Shown piece by piece: positions 42,628 to 52,867 of a stretch of 60,000 nucleotides of DNA. The position numbers were made by a program, and so were the translations under genes. The number at the start of each line of letters is the position of its first letter. Position 1 is the stretch's first letter. Source of the stretch: Owenia fusiformis (lineage: Eukaryota > Annelida > Polychaeta > Sabellida > Oweniidae); assembly GCA_903813345.2 (NCBI GenBank), contig CAIIXF020000003.1, forward strand, positions 17,438,931 through 17,498,930, given 5' to 3'. The notes under the pieces were generated by a model. The model had not been told where the DNA came from and did no database searches. It saw nothing but the letters and a program-made list of their open reading frames with translations.

Positions 42628-43821
42628 TCATGACATACACATTGGTGTTGGGCACTCGTTAAACATATCAGCGCTACCAACTGTAGAACCTGCCAAGTTA
42701 CTTGGAGTTTTACACAGTCCAGTAATCTCACCCCCAAAGTCAATAAACTCGTTAACCCACTCCATATAGCATGTACAGTCTATTGGGTTTGCTGCGATAT
42801 TCATGATGAACTCATTGTACCCTGGTGCGGAATTCTCTCCTGGTGGTGAAAATTCTAACCGTCTCACGGCGCATCCACTTCCAATGTTAGATAGTTTATT
42901 GTGGTCCAAATCGAGGTGTTTTAACGATGACAACATTTTATATAATCCTGGAGGAACAAAGCTCAAGTTGTTATGTCCGAGAGAAAGATGCTGTAATTGA
43001 CCAAGTCCATTGAACATCTTGGCCCTCAATCGACCGATTCCTGTTTCAGCCATGTTGAGTTTTTTCAGATTTGAAGCGTGACTGAAGGAGTCATCTGCAA
43101 TGGACTGCAACGGGTTCTTTTGAAGGTAGAGCTCCTGGAGGTTCCCGAGCCCACTCATCATTCCTGGGACGATTGTCGTCAATTTATTACCATCGAGGTG
43201 CAATCGCCTCAATTTTGTCAGGCCATCGAATGCACCAATAGCAATTCCTGCAATTTCATTATTTTGAAAGTCAATTTCAGCCAGTTTAGAAAGTCCACGA
43301 AACCAGTCTCTAGCGACTTGTTGAATTTTGTTCTTCTTTAGGCTGATTGACCAGAGATCTTTGGCACCTTCGAAGAATCCTTCAGTGAGTTGCGAAATTT
43401 TATTCGACCCTAGTTCAATCTTGCGCAATTTTTTCAAATGATTAAATAGTCCCAATGGCAGATTTTCCAGATCACAATCCCACATATCGATGGTGAGCAG
43501 AGTGTTATCGAGTCCCATTAAGCTCTGGGGTGCGATACTGTCCCCTATTGGATTATGCCACAAAGCTAAATGCTTCACTTTTAAATTTTCAAATGCTCTT
43601 GCTGGGATTTCACGAATGTTATTACGACCCAACTGAAGCTCCCCATATGTCTGTCTAAGTTGGTTTGGTCTTGGTGGCGCAATCGCTGGGATACGCCTCA
43701 AGTTTGCCCCACCGCACATGATGTCCCCTGACGTCGAGCATGTGCAGCCCCTTATTGGGCAGGCCCCTTCAGCAAGGGATGCCCCGATAATTGTCAGTGT
43801 TAAGAATACAAGTATATTCAT
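42628..43821 (-). CDS. Secreted leucine-rich-repeat protein, single exon, 397 aa
   Basis: Signal peptide MNILVFLTLTIIGASLAEG (1-19), then the cysteine cap CPIRGCTCSTSGDIMC of LRRNT type. About ten to eleven 24-residue LRRs follow (about 58-325; L-x-x-L-x-L-x-x-N-x-I/L pattern, e.g. LRRLHLDGNKLTTI and LQHLSLGHNNLSFV), then an LRRCT-type cap (NPIDCTCYMEWVNEF, GLCKTP, FNECPTP). No transmembrane segment or GPI-type tail, so it is probably an extracellular binding protein; the ligand is unknown. The overall plan resembles Slit-like and Oplophorus-luciferase 35-kDa-subunit-like LRR proteins, a loose similarity. Start: the codon at 43830 is TTG, so I use the ATG at 43821-43819 (A at -3). A candidate minus-strand poly(A) signal is at 41534-41539. 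Being intron-free next to intron-rich genes, it may derive from retrocopying (inference). Confidence 0.93.
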   Translation of the reverse strand: MNILVFLTLTIIGASLAEGACPIRGCTCSTSGDIMCGGANLRRIPAIAPPRPNQLRQTYGELQLGRNNIREIPARAFENLKVKHLALWHNPIGDSIAPQSLMGLDNTLLTIDMWDCDLENLPLGLFNHLKKLRKIELGSNKISQLTEGFFEGAKDLWSISLKKNKIQQVARDWFRGLSKLAEIDFQNNEIAGIAIGAFDGLTKLRRLHLDGNKLTTIVPGMMSGLGNLQELYLQKNPLQSIADDSFSHASNLKKLNMAETGIGRLRAKMFNGLGQLQHLSLGHNNLSFVPPGLYKMLSSLKHLDLDHNKLSNIGSGCAVRRLEFSPPGENSAPGYNEFIMNIAANPIDCTCYMEWVNEFIDFGGEITGLCKTPSNLAGSTVGSADMFNECPTPMCMS

Positions 43822-43952
43822 TATGTCCAAACAATTATATTCCCTGGCAGAGTTAAATTCTACACTTTTAGTTTTAATTTAAAAATTCCACTGTTCATGA
43901 ACTTAAATGCTTGCTCCGCTTCTTGGAAACTGATTCCCTTTAAACAGTAAGT

Positions 43953-43962
43953 CCTTTTTATA
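43953..43962 (-). promoter_or_regulatory. TATA box of the LRR gene
   Basis: Minus strand TATAAAAAGG, 132-141 bp upstream of the ATG. A start ~30 bp downstream would give a ~100-nt 5' UTR. It is in the right orientation and is the only good TATA box near the gene. Confidence 0.6.
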
Positions 43963-45840
43963 GCAAGTCAATAGCTTTAGAACAATCGAGAAAACTTATA
44001 CACCACATCACTTCAAAGCAACAAACTTCATATCCAATTGAAACTGGTACTGTTTACTCTTGTAACGGTTGTCACTGTCACGTCACAGAAATGTTGTCAG
44101 ACTGTTATTCTATCCACAATACCGAATTCCAATGTCAATTTGTGGCCAAGTTCAACATTGTTTATTGTTTATATAGGCGAGAACCATTCTCCACATGCAT
44201 CAATCATCTCGCTTACTCTTCATTCGGGCTGAAAGTGGAAGACGAACTCTGCCTGGAGAGAATTGATGGAGAGAACATATGGGAAGAAGATGCAATGTGA
44301 TATCTATGGGAAAAAGACAAAGCTTCTTCCTTTGAGGGTCATCCAATAGAACTTGTGTTGGTGTAACTGAAGAGGGCCAGGAGACCCAATATTTTATTCA
44401 TTGTGTGTCTAAAATGGGCCTTTTGAGTTTAATTTTCAAAAGTTACCCCAAAATTTTGTAGAGCCTCAAAAAATGAGCCACTTTAAGGGTAACTTGGCCT
44501 TTTTAAGCCAAATTATCAAAAAATGGGCTTTTCCATAATTTGGGCCCAATTTTTGGTTTTATGAGCCCAAAAAAATTTTCCGAGCTTTTAGGCCATAAAT
44601 ATATATTTGCCTATCATACTTTTTCTGAAACATTAACACTTCGCCATAAAATATATTTGCCTATCATATCTTTTCTGTGAGTAATTCATAAGCCAAGCAC
44701 TACTAGATACATCTGTTCGTTTTAACCATATTATACCCTCTATGCCCTATGGTTCATCCCTTCATACAGTATATTTTTCCTAAATTATTTCCTCATTATT
44801 GTGCACTATTGTATATAAAGGACATTTTGCAATTCCGTTGAGTGGACAGTTATTAATTATTAAGGAAGATCTCAATCAAAGTTGACATCGTGAGAAATTT
44901 AAATTGAAACTTTATGTATTTCAACATTCAACTGGTTAATAAGTCCAAGTGGGCTACCATGAGAGTCATTGCCTAGTAAATAAGTAAATAAGCATAATCG
45001 AACTGTTGAGAAAGGCTATGAGGGCTTGATCTATTTGTATTCAAAATTATCAAACACATATTTGCGGCTGGTGTTTGATGTTTGGTGTTCGGCATCTGTA
45101 AATAAATGGCATTTGGTAACATTTTGAATGTTACTGTCTTGTTAAAATATGGCACCTGAAATGAATATTAAATTTAGATGCCCAAATAGTGGAAAATGAC
45201 CCACATCAAGATATTCAATTTAATTCAATTTGAATTAATTTCAATTGAATTAATAAAATTAAATGATGAATGTGATAATACCTTATTTTAACCAATTAAT
45301 TTAAAGTAGGTTGTGGTATCCTTATTTAGGCATTCATAGCAACAACGTCATTAATAAGCGTGTCGGTGAATAATATGTCACATGAGGGAAGTGTAAACAA
45401 ATCTCCAGGATACAGAAATGGAGGATATGACATAGACTGGTGATGTAGCTAGGTGTCATATTTATTTTAGGCCATTCACCTTTAAAAGTTCATCACTACA
45501 AACTAGATAAAATCAAGGTAAAAGGTAATTTTTTAAGAGAAGTTATATTTGAAAGTGTAAATATTACGACCCCCAAAAAAAAGAATACTGCCCCAACCCC
45601 TTTCAATTGGGTTTTATAGGAGCCTAGTAACAACAATTTCCCTTATGCCTTTATACTCTTTGCAGTAAGTTATAACTCAAAAATGGGAGAACTATAATTT
45701 TACACTTCATGTGGTACACTATGACCATTTTATTAAAAAAATGATATATGGTTTTGATGCATTGGATGAAAAGATCTTTATGATCTCAAATGGATTATGA
45801 CCTTTCATTTAAAAGGTCAAGACAAGTGAATAAATGTAAA
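43963..45840. other. Intergenic region upstream of the LRR gene
   Basis: No supported gene. The frame beginning at 44038 starts with TTG and overlaps the LRR promoter. A GGGCC/AAAATGGGC-rich stretch (44400-44600) and a GTCACCACC-family fragment (about 45065-45145) are present. Confidence 0.55.
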
Positions 45841-45844
45841 TTAA

Positions 45845-46080
45845 CAGTAAAACCTGTAAAGTGGAACATCTCTGTAGGTGGAACACCTCTGTAAGTGGAA
45901 CATCTTTGTAAGTGGAACACCTCTATAAGTGGAACATCTCTGTAAGTGGAACACATTCATGAGTGGAACACTTTTCAAAATCCCATGACAAGCTGACTTT
46001 ATTGAAATATACCTCAGTACATGTATATGGAACACCTCCCGAGTGGAACATTTCTTGAGGCACCAAAAGTGTTCCACTAA
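45845..46080. mobile_element. Pogo-like repeat copy 3 with internal 17-bp array
   Basis: Starts CAGTAAAACCTGTAAAGTGG. Positions 45861-45979 are seven 17-bp units GTGGAACAYCTCTGTAA, alternating CATCT and CACCT (34-bp higher order). A reverse fragment GTGTTCCACTAAT ends it near 46075; no clean right terminus. Confidence 0.75.
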
Positions 46081-46919
46081 TTGTATGATAGGAACCTTAA
46101 ACCATATTTTTATTGCAATGGACCCCCTCCCTCTGCAGACCAGGATGTTGGCAAGCTGATTCATTGATAAACAGGTGAGGGAAATGAGTTTTCGAATATT
46201 ATATCCAGTTTCAGACAGCCCTTAACCAGTTAACCAGACAAGATTTACGTCTCTGATGACATCATGGGGCATATAGGCCTGTTGTCACTCTAGAACCTTG
46301 AGAACATTCCTAGAAAGTCAACAATTAGAAACTTGTCTGATGGGCATGTTGTCAAAAGCAAAGTATATCAAAAAGAGTGCAATTTGCAAGGAAAAAAGTA
46401 CACATGCATGAAAGATTGCAAGCATTAAAAATACCATCAAACCCCTTGATATTTTTATTTTAATAGTGGTCAATTGGATGTTTCCAGTCATAAGCAGGTA
46501 CCCATATAAGGATATAAATAAAGAATTGGTGTGAACTTACATATAACATTTCACAACAAATATTTTTTAACATTTTAAGGATTTTAATTATCCGATAAAT
46601 AAAAGACCAAAAACAAGGAGCAACAATTGAAAAAAAATATTAAAGAAATATTTCTGGTCTGATTTACAGTCACAATTAGATTGAGTCATGAAAATAAAAC
46701 GTATGAACCTTTTACATCATTTTATAGACACACTATTCACATACCATATTCTCTCTAATGAGCGCACATGTGATTTTAATGATGAATATGGACTCCAGAA
46801 AACACGAAGTTTAATGTATCAATTTTGATTATTTGCACAAGATTTCTGTTGATGATTATATTCAATGCAGAAATAGAAAAAAGAAGCTGTAGAGTATGTA
46901 TTGCCTTAAAGTGAAACTA
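46081..46919. other. Intergenic, no gene seen
   Basis: AT-rich sequence with no recognised coding or RNA feature. Confidence 0.5.
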
Positions 46920-48050
46920 CTAAAAAGATCTCAATTTTTGTATGTGCGTTCATTTGAATCTCTCAATATCTTACCCATTTTAATTTTTTCAATTTAGGAA
47001 GCGCACAGTGCACTCATGAGAAAGATAAGGTAGGTTTATTGTTTTGTGTCATGTCAAAATGACACATGAAAAGGTGATATATGCTGTACAATGATACAAA
47101 TCATCCTCAGTTTTTTCTCTAAATTTTTTGTATGTGCACTTATTGGAATCTCTCAATATCTTACCCATTTAAATTTCAATTTGGGAAGTGCACAGTGCGC
47201 TAATATGAAAGAATATGGTAGGAGCAATATTTGTGTCATGTCGAAGCGACAAATGAAAAAATGACATACCATATGAGACAAATTATCCTCAGTAATGCTC
47301 TGTTAACAACAGTCTCACTAAAATGTGAATATTGTACATTAAATAAAAATGACATACACTGTACAATGAAACAAATCATCCTGTTTTTTCTCTAAATTTT
47401 TTGTATGTGCACTTATCTCAATATCTTACCCATTAAAATTTCAATTTGGGAAGTGCACAGTGCGCTCATAAGAAAGAATATGGTATGGAGTTTTGTATCA
47501 TGTCAAAGTGACACATGAAAAAGTGACATACACTGTACAATCATACAAATCATCCTCAGTTTTTTTTCTAATTTTTTTGTACAGGGTGGTCAAAAAAATG
47601 GAAACCCTGCATTTTCCTCATATCTTTGTCATTTTGGGTAATTATTCCCTGAAAATTGGCACATATGTACAACATTCAATTTCCTTCCGGAAGGTTTGCC
47701 GAAAGTGCAATATTGGCCACTGGAGCATGTTGTTTAAAGTGCTGTAATATTGTGACTATCAATTTGATGGTCATGAAATATGGTAGGCCGGTAGGAAATT
47801 GAATGATGCACAAGTGTGCTAAATATCAGGAAGTAATTTATTAAAATGACTAAGGTAATAGGAAAATGGCAACAGGGTTTCCATTTTTTGACCTTTTTAA
47901 TTCTCTCAATATTAAAAAAATCTTCAATTTGTGAAGCACACAGTGTGCTCATAAGAGAGAATATGGTAGGTGTTTTGCTTTGTGTCATGTCAAAGTGACA
48001 TATGAAAAATGACATACCATATGATACAAATCATCCTCAGTAATGCTCAG
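46920..48050. repeat. Diverged tandem repeat, ~200-270-bp unit, ~4 copies
   Basis: Each unit has TTTTTTGTATGTGCACTTAT, CTCAATATCTTACCCATTTA, AAGTGCACAGTGCGCTCATA, TGTCATGTCAAAGTGACACA and ACAAATCATCCTCAG. Copies start near 46935, 47125, 47395 and 47565; the fourth is interrupted by a MITE (47582-47893). Confidence 0.8.
47582..47893. mobile_element. Mariner-like MITE nested in the tandem repeat
   Basis: Left CAGGGTGGTCAAAAAAATGG with AAACCCTG; the right end holds the mirror GGTCAAAAAATGGAAACCCT. A TA precedes the left end (47580-47581). 312 bp without a transposase frame. The ends resemble Tc1/mariner termini (inference). It splits a repeat unit, so it inserted after amplification. Confidence 0.72.
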
Positions 48051-48334
48051 TAACACTCTCACTAAATGTGAATAATGTACATTTTCGTGATTGTATTCAA
48101 CTACAGGGACTACATTGTTTGAATTAGTGATTAATTCTTGATTTATTATATCGTGGCCTTTCAAGAGATCAGAATGTGCATTTTATACCTGTAAAGGGGC
48201 TTATCATTGAGTTACAATTTACTACCTGCTCATATTAATCAAGACTAATGGGGGAGGGGGAATCCATCCTTCAAATATAGAGTGTCCATATGGCCCATTA
48301 CAAAAATCAGGCCCAATTTTCAAAAATATGCATT

Positions 48335-48449
48335 AAAGCGCAAAATGTCACCACCTACTATTTGTTACAGACAGCGAACAACATCCACTGAATACCAACC
48401 ACTAAACACCAACTGCCGAACACCATCCATAAAAAAGTTGGAGACTACC
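48335..48449. mobile_element. GTCACCACC-family repeat, reverse orientation
   Basis: AAAATGTCACCACCTACTAT, TTGTTACAGACAGCGAACAA, CCAACTGCCGAACACCATCC and AAAAAAGTTGGAGACTAC: the reverse complement of the copies at 6007 and 31436. It is directly followed by a partial GGCGGATC-type MITE (CAGGGGACGGATCTTGGAAC at 48450). Confidence 0.75.
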
Positions 48450-49039
48450 CAGGGGACGGATCTTGGAACCAACAAGGGGGGCCCAATCTTCAGGTCTGAT
48501 AGGAATTTTTTTTTAAATTTTGAAAATTCAATCTTCAAAATCTGGCCTAAAATGAAAAATTAAGGCCTTAAAAGGCCCAGTTATGCCCAAAAAGGCCCAC
48601 TTATTTCTGATAGTGACATGAAAACCGAGCTAGAAATGGAAATTCGGGCCAGACACTTGAACTTGAACCAGATATGGTAGACATTGATGCATGACTTCAG
48701 ACTTAAAGACTGTAACAGGCTCTTTCGGGTTTCAACATAATGCAAACCAGTTGTATACATATTAGAGTAGGTAGGCATAAATCATAATTATGAAAGTCGA
48801 AAGCAAATGTCCAATATGGGTATGTATGTCACTCTATTTTATATGATTAGAGAAAGTAGTGCTCCCATACAGTAATATATCACACAAAACAAAACAAAAA
48901 ACAGAATGAAACAAGCGAAATCTGTGTGATACCTTTTTTCATGGTCATATGTTGAAGTAATGTATAAGAAGCAAACAAGGACAATGATTCCAAACTCATT
49001 CCTGAAGTGTCTTGAAAAAGGAATAATGTGAAATGAAAA

Positions 49040-49155
49040 TGCAAAATGTCACCACCTGCCATTTTCTACAGACACCAACCACCAAAAACAGTCCACAAAA
49101 AGCTAGAGACTAAAACAATACATCATCAATTCTGGTGATGACATAAAAACTAGAG
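49040..49155. mobile_element. GTCACCACC-family repeat, complete short copy
   Basis: AAAATGTCACCACCTGCCAT, TTTCTACAGACACCAACCAC, AAAAAGCTAGAGACTAAAAC and an imperfect 3' hairpin CATCAATTCTGGTGATGACATAAAAAC. About 115 bp; probably the minimal form without a tandem core. Confidence 0.75.
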
Positions 49156-50312
49156 TCATGAAATAACTAATAAATAATACCATGGTTACTTGGCTCACAA
49201 AGTGAGGTATTTATAGTCTTAAAGCGACTGAAATCACTGTTAATACAGGGAAAGGGATTTTTATTAAAATCTCTCGATACTTGTGCTTGAGTTGTTTGAT
49301 CAATTGGTCATGTGGTATGATTTGACCAATCAAAGCACAGTATTCTAGTTTGAAATACAATCAAATTACAGCTTTTTTAAATACAGAAAATAACAAAGAT
49401 CGTCTCATTTTGTTTTCAATTTAATTCACTAAAAATTCACTACTCTCTACAGGAACAATAATTAGACAATTCTATTATAAAAATATTTGAAATATTATTG
49501 AAATGTTATTTATAAACTACACATTGGCAATACATAAATGCTCAATTAATCATCATCTAATTTCCTCTAATGCAATTTAACATTGCAATTGGGTTTCTTA
49601 TTTTGTTTCAGAATGGTTAAACTCATAGTTAAAGTGGCAGCAAAGAATTGAGAATGTAAAATTTTGGATACATTTTAAAAAAAACATGCCAAAATATTCC
49701 AATTTCTATATCTACAGAAAAAAATTAATCATCTGATAAATTTTGAAAAGGAACTGATGATACAAGATGGAGAAATGTCAAACTTTGTTAGAATAGAAAA
49801 AGGGACGTCTACATTTTCAACATTAATATCACCAAAGCCTTAAAAATCAACAGTTTATCATAAATTAAAGTCAGAAATATTTTCTACAATTGCTACAATT
49901 TTTCAGAAGGTTCTCAACCTGTCTCTTTGTTGTCACTTTAAACCACAAGCCCTGCTCAGAATGCACATTAACATAAGAAATGTACAAATACATATTATGC
50001 TTAGATAAATATAATACTTATAAGAAGTTACATTCGTTTTGCCAGCCGTAACCCCATAAAACATAATTTCTTTCTTGGTTGTTACCTTGTTTCATTGGTG
50101 TCTGGCTTGGTAGTTGACTTCTCTTGAAAGCTCATGTACAAACAGAGTCAGATTATAACAATTAAATGGTATAACTAGAAACGTCAATTTCTCTATCGAT
50201 TTTCATCAAATTCAAAGGTCATGAGTCATGACCATCTGCACAAATAAAAATGGTGGGCAATCAACAAATCTTTTTGTAAACAAGCTGTAAGAAAATTGTG
50301 TAGACAATTACT

Positions 50313-50726
50313 CAGATGCGAGTAGGTAGTTACCAGTTTCGCCACCAGGTGGCTGATTCGGGGGAAATAACATGGCAGGGTATTACAAAATTCCCTTAAA
50401 CTTGAATGTTCATCAGTTTTAGTGGTTCACTGTTCATATTACCCTTATGTATGTGATAGTTATACAAATTAAAATATGTCCAGTAAAAGAAAAACTTATC
50501 TGCCTAACACAAGAAAAGATATTTACTTTTTGTGGTTTTACAACATGGAGTCTATGGGGAATCTCCCCGACCTAGAAGTCACATTTTCAAAGAAAATTAA
50601 ATTTTCAAAGTTGATAAACCCTTTTCAAAACCACATTTCTAGATGTAATTTTACATGTAGATTCCAAATATGACGTCAGCTTGATTTTAATGACGTAAAT
50701 CGAGATTATTTCTACTCGCATCTAGG
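50313..50726. mobile_element. Possible MITE with AGATGCGAGTAG ends
   Basis: AGATGCGAGTAG at 50315-50326 and its exact reverse complement at 50711-50722, about 390 bp apart. No clear target duplication. The short open frame inside (50476-50673) is unrecognised. Confidence 0.45.
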
Positions 50727-50980
50727 ATATTACCGAAAAAATCTACATCAATGATTTAGTCCCTATCAATTCTGTTGTCACTAACCTATGGACGATGCAA
50801 AATTTCATGGGGTCGCAACTGGCAAAAAGAGAGCATCCTTAAATCATCATGCATGAGTTATGCATGAGTTATCAGACTGTCAAGTATTCCTTTGGTAATA
50901 TTAATCGCTTAATAATAACTCATATTTGCATATTCTAATGAGCTAGGATTACAACTGATTTGTTAAAAGGTTGTGATGAA

Positions 50981-51083
50981 CTAGTCTTGCATCAAGTCTC
51001 TGAACCCCCACTCTCGTATGTGCTTCACCTCAGGTGAGGCAACTAAGGGGGGAGGGTGGTATGAGGGTTTGATGCAAGACTAG
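50981..51083. mobile_element. Short inverted-repeat element, CTAGTCTTGCATCAA ends
   Basis: CTAGTCTTGCATCAA at the left and its perfect reverse complement TTGATGCAAGACTAG at the right, 103 bp in total. The interior includes CACCTCAGGTGAGG. Same family as 39186-39272. Confidence 0.82.
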
Positions 51084-51481
51084 GTGAACTTCCTGAAGCG
51101 TAGCCATGATGAGGCAGAAGAGGCACTTGCCTCATCATTCTAACAGGTTTGGAAATATTTTTGCCTCATTGTTTTTTCTTCCTGTTTACGCCATTGACTG
51201 CTGTTTATGTCAGCACTTAAGTCATACTACTTTTTCAAATTTTCCTAATTATGCTTACGCATCTTTATTTCACCAAGAATAGGTGCAAAAATAAAAAAAG
51301 TTCTGTGAAAAATAAGTTCCTCTTTAGGACCATCAGTTCAGCATTTATGACTGAGCGATTTAAAAGTATTTATAAATGCTGATCTCAAAGTTCACTTCTG
51401 TTCATCATATTACAAAACATTAAAATTTTCCCCACATTAAGGGTGCTATTTTAAATAATTAACTCATTCATAACAATAATA

Positions 51482-51535
51482 AACATTACAATGATGAACA
51501 TTACAATGATGAACATTACAATGATGAACATTACA
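51482..51535. repeat. Minisatellite, 15-bp unit x ~3.6
   Basis: Repeated AACATTACAATGATG. Confidence 0.9.
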
Positions 51536-52464
51536 ATAACATATAACAAAATCTATTATCACTAAAATTGAGCAATCATTTGCACAAATGCAAATATTGT
51601 ACATATTCTGACTGTACATGTATTCAAAGAAATTGGGGTGTACAAATATTTAGGTTATTTCATTTGAAAGAAAGTCCACAGAAACAGAAAATGTCCAGAG
51701 TAGAAAATTCAACTAATATATCTTCTCAGGACATATGCCTTGTGCACTTTGAAAATGTATAAAAAAGAACTGGCCAATTTGAATTTGGTGGCCATTTTGC
51801 AGTTTCTAAACCTTAAGGGCAGAAAAATTAATTCACAAGAATGGGTCCCCTGTCCATAATACAATAGTTCATAAAATTTAAGTCAATCTGACAATTAGTA
51901 TTTGAGACATAGACAAACAGACAATGAGCTTCCCTATATCCCTACTCAAACGTCATTCGGTGGGATAGGGTTTAAGTTTGCTGAAAGCAAAACAATAAAT
52001 GTCGTCCTGTTTTGGATTTCAAACTACTGAATGATGTCACTGTAAAAGTATTTGAAACACCTGCTCCATGGCATAAACTTTCAGGCTCCATGAGAAGAAA
52101 CAAAATATTCACTGAATATTTTAGTCCAGAAGCTGAAGGGGCAAAGACCAAAAGTATTAAAAAAAACACAAATAAAAATCTTAAACACAGCTTACCAAAA
52201 TATGATACAATGTAAAATGAAACAGTGTTTAATACCCCCCCCCCCCCCTCCCATGGCATTCAAAAACCATTATCCCAATCTAAAATGATAAGATAATGGG
52301 CCATTTCATTCAAAATGAAGTAACCACAATTGAAGATCAATTTGAAAAGTCTAAAGACAAATACCCTAACATCATCATTTTGGATACCAGGACTCATACA
52401 TGATACAGATTTCAGCATTCAGCACAGCATTAAAAGTGTATAAATCAGTTCATAATCATACATA

Positions 52465-52604
52465 CAGTAGAACCTATGTACAGTGAACACATATGAAGCA
52501 AAAAAAAATTGTTCAATACAGACAAGGTATACTGAAGTCAGTAAAGTATGCATAGAGGAAGGTTGTCCACTAGAGACAGGTGTGTACTAAGCCAGGTTTT
52601 ACTT
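52465..52604. mobile_element. Pogo-like MITE copy 4
   Basis: CAGTAGAACCTATGTACAGT at the left with GTGAACAC inside, and CCAGGTTTTACTTA at the right; the ends are diverged. The preceding bases are TA. Confidence 0.6.
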
Positions 52605-52802
52605 ATGAAAAATACATGCACATTTACATACATCTGACTGGTGTGGTTTGATTTCACAAAGACAAAGTTCCTGTATGTAACACAAGACTCATGTCCATAA
52701 GATAAATAGCTTAAACAATATATTCATTGCATAAGATGTCCTGTACCATATACAAAATGTTCAACTGCATGTGATGGCGGATGTTTGGTGATTATGTCCT
52801 TA

Positions 52803-52867
52803 TTAATTCTTCTCTTTTAACCACTCAAGGACTTTAGGTGTATAGTAGCTGATTAGGATATCTGCAC
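52803..52867 (-). CDS. ALAD: ALAD (porphobilinogen synthase) last coding exon
   Basis: Minus strand [20 protein letters not shown] and stop TAA (52805-52803). Human ALAD ends A-D-I-I-I-T-Y-Y-T-P-Q-L-L-Q-W-L-K-E-E. The first Tyr of the YY pair corresponds to human Tyr318 near the active site, by remembered numbering. The acceptor is TTTCAG (plus-strand CT at 52868-52869). The split Gly codon joins the exon at 53771-53900. Confidence 0.95.

Larger units (their letters stand above)
48051..52800. other. Intergenic region between the LRR gene and ALAD
   Basis: Mostly AT-rich DNA without supported genes. It contains GTCACCACC-family copies (48335-48449, 49040-49150), a partial GGCGGATC MITE from 48450, inverted-repeat elements (50313-50726, 50981-51083), a 15-bp array (51482-51535), and a pogo-like copy (52465-52604). 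The ALAD 3' UTR occupies an unknown part of the right end. Confidence 0.55.

Noticed and set aside
43822-43830. 400-residue version of the LRR protein starting at 43830
   Set aside because: That codon is TTG; the first ATG is at 43821 and begins a good signal peptide.
44038-44300. Signal-peptide-like frame MKLVLFTLVTVVTVTSQKCC
   Set aside because: Its first codon is TTG, there is no domain or splice context, and it overlaps the upstream region of the LRR gene. Chance hydrophobic frame.
50476-50673. 65-codon frame MSSKRKTYLPNTRKDIYFLW as a possible gene
   Set aside because: Lies inside a probable MITE (50313-50726); no conserved motif and no partner exons.
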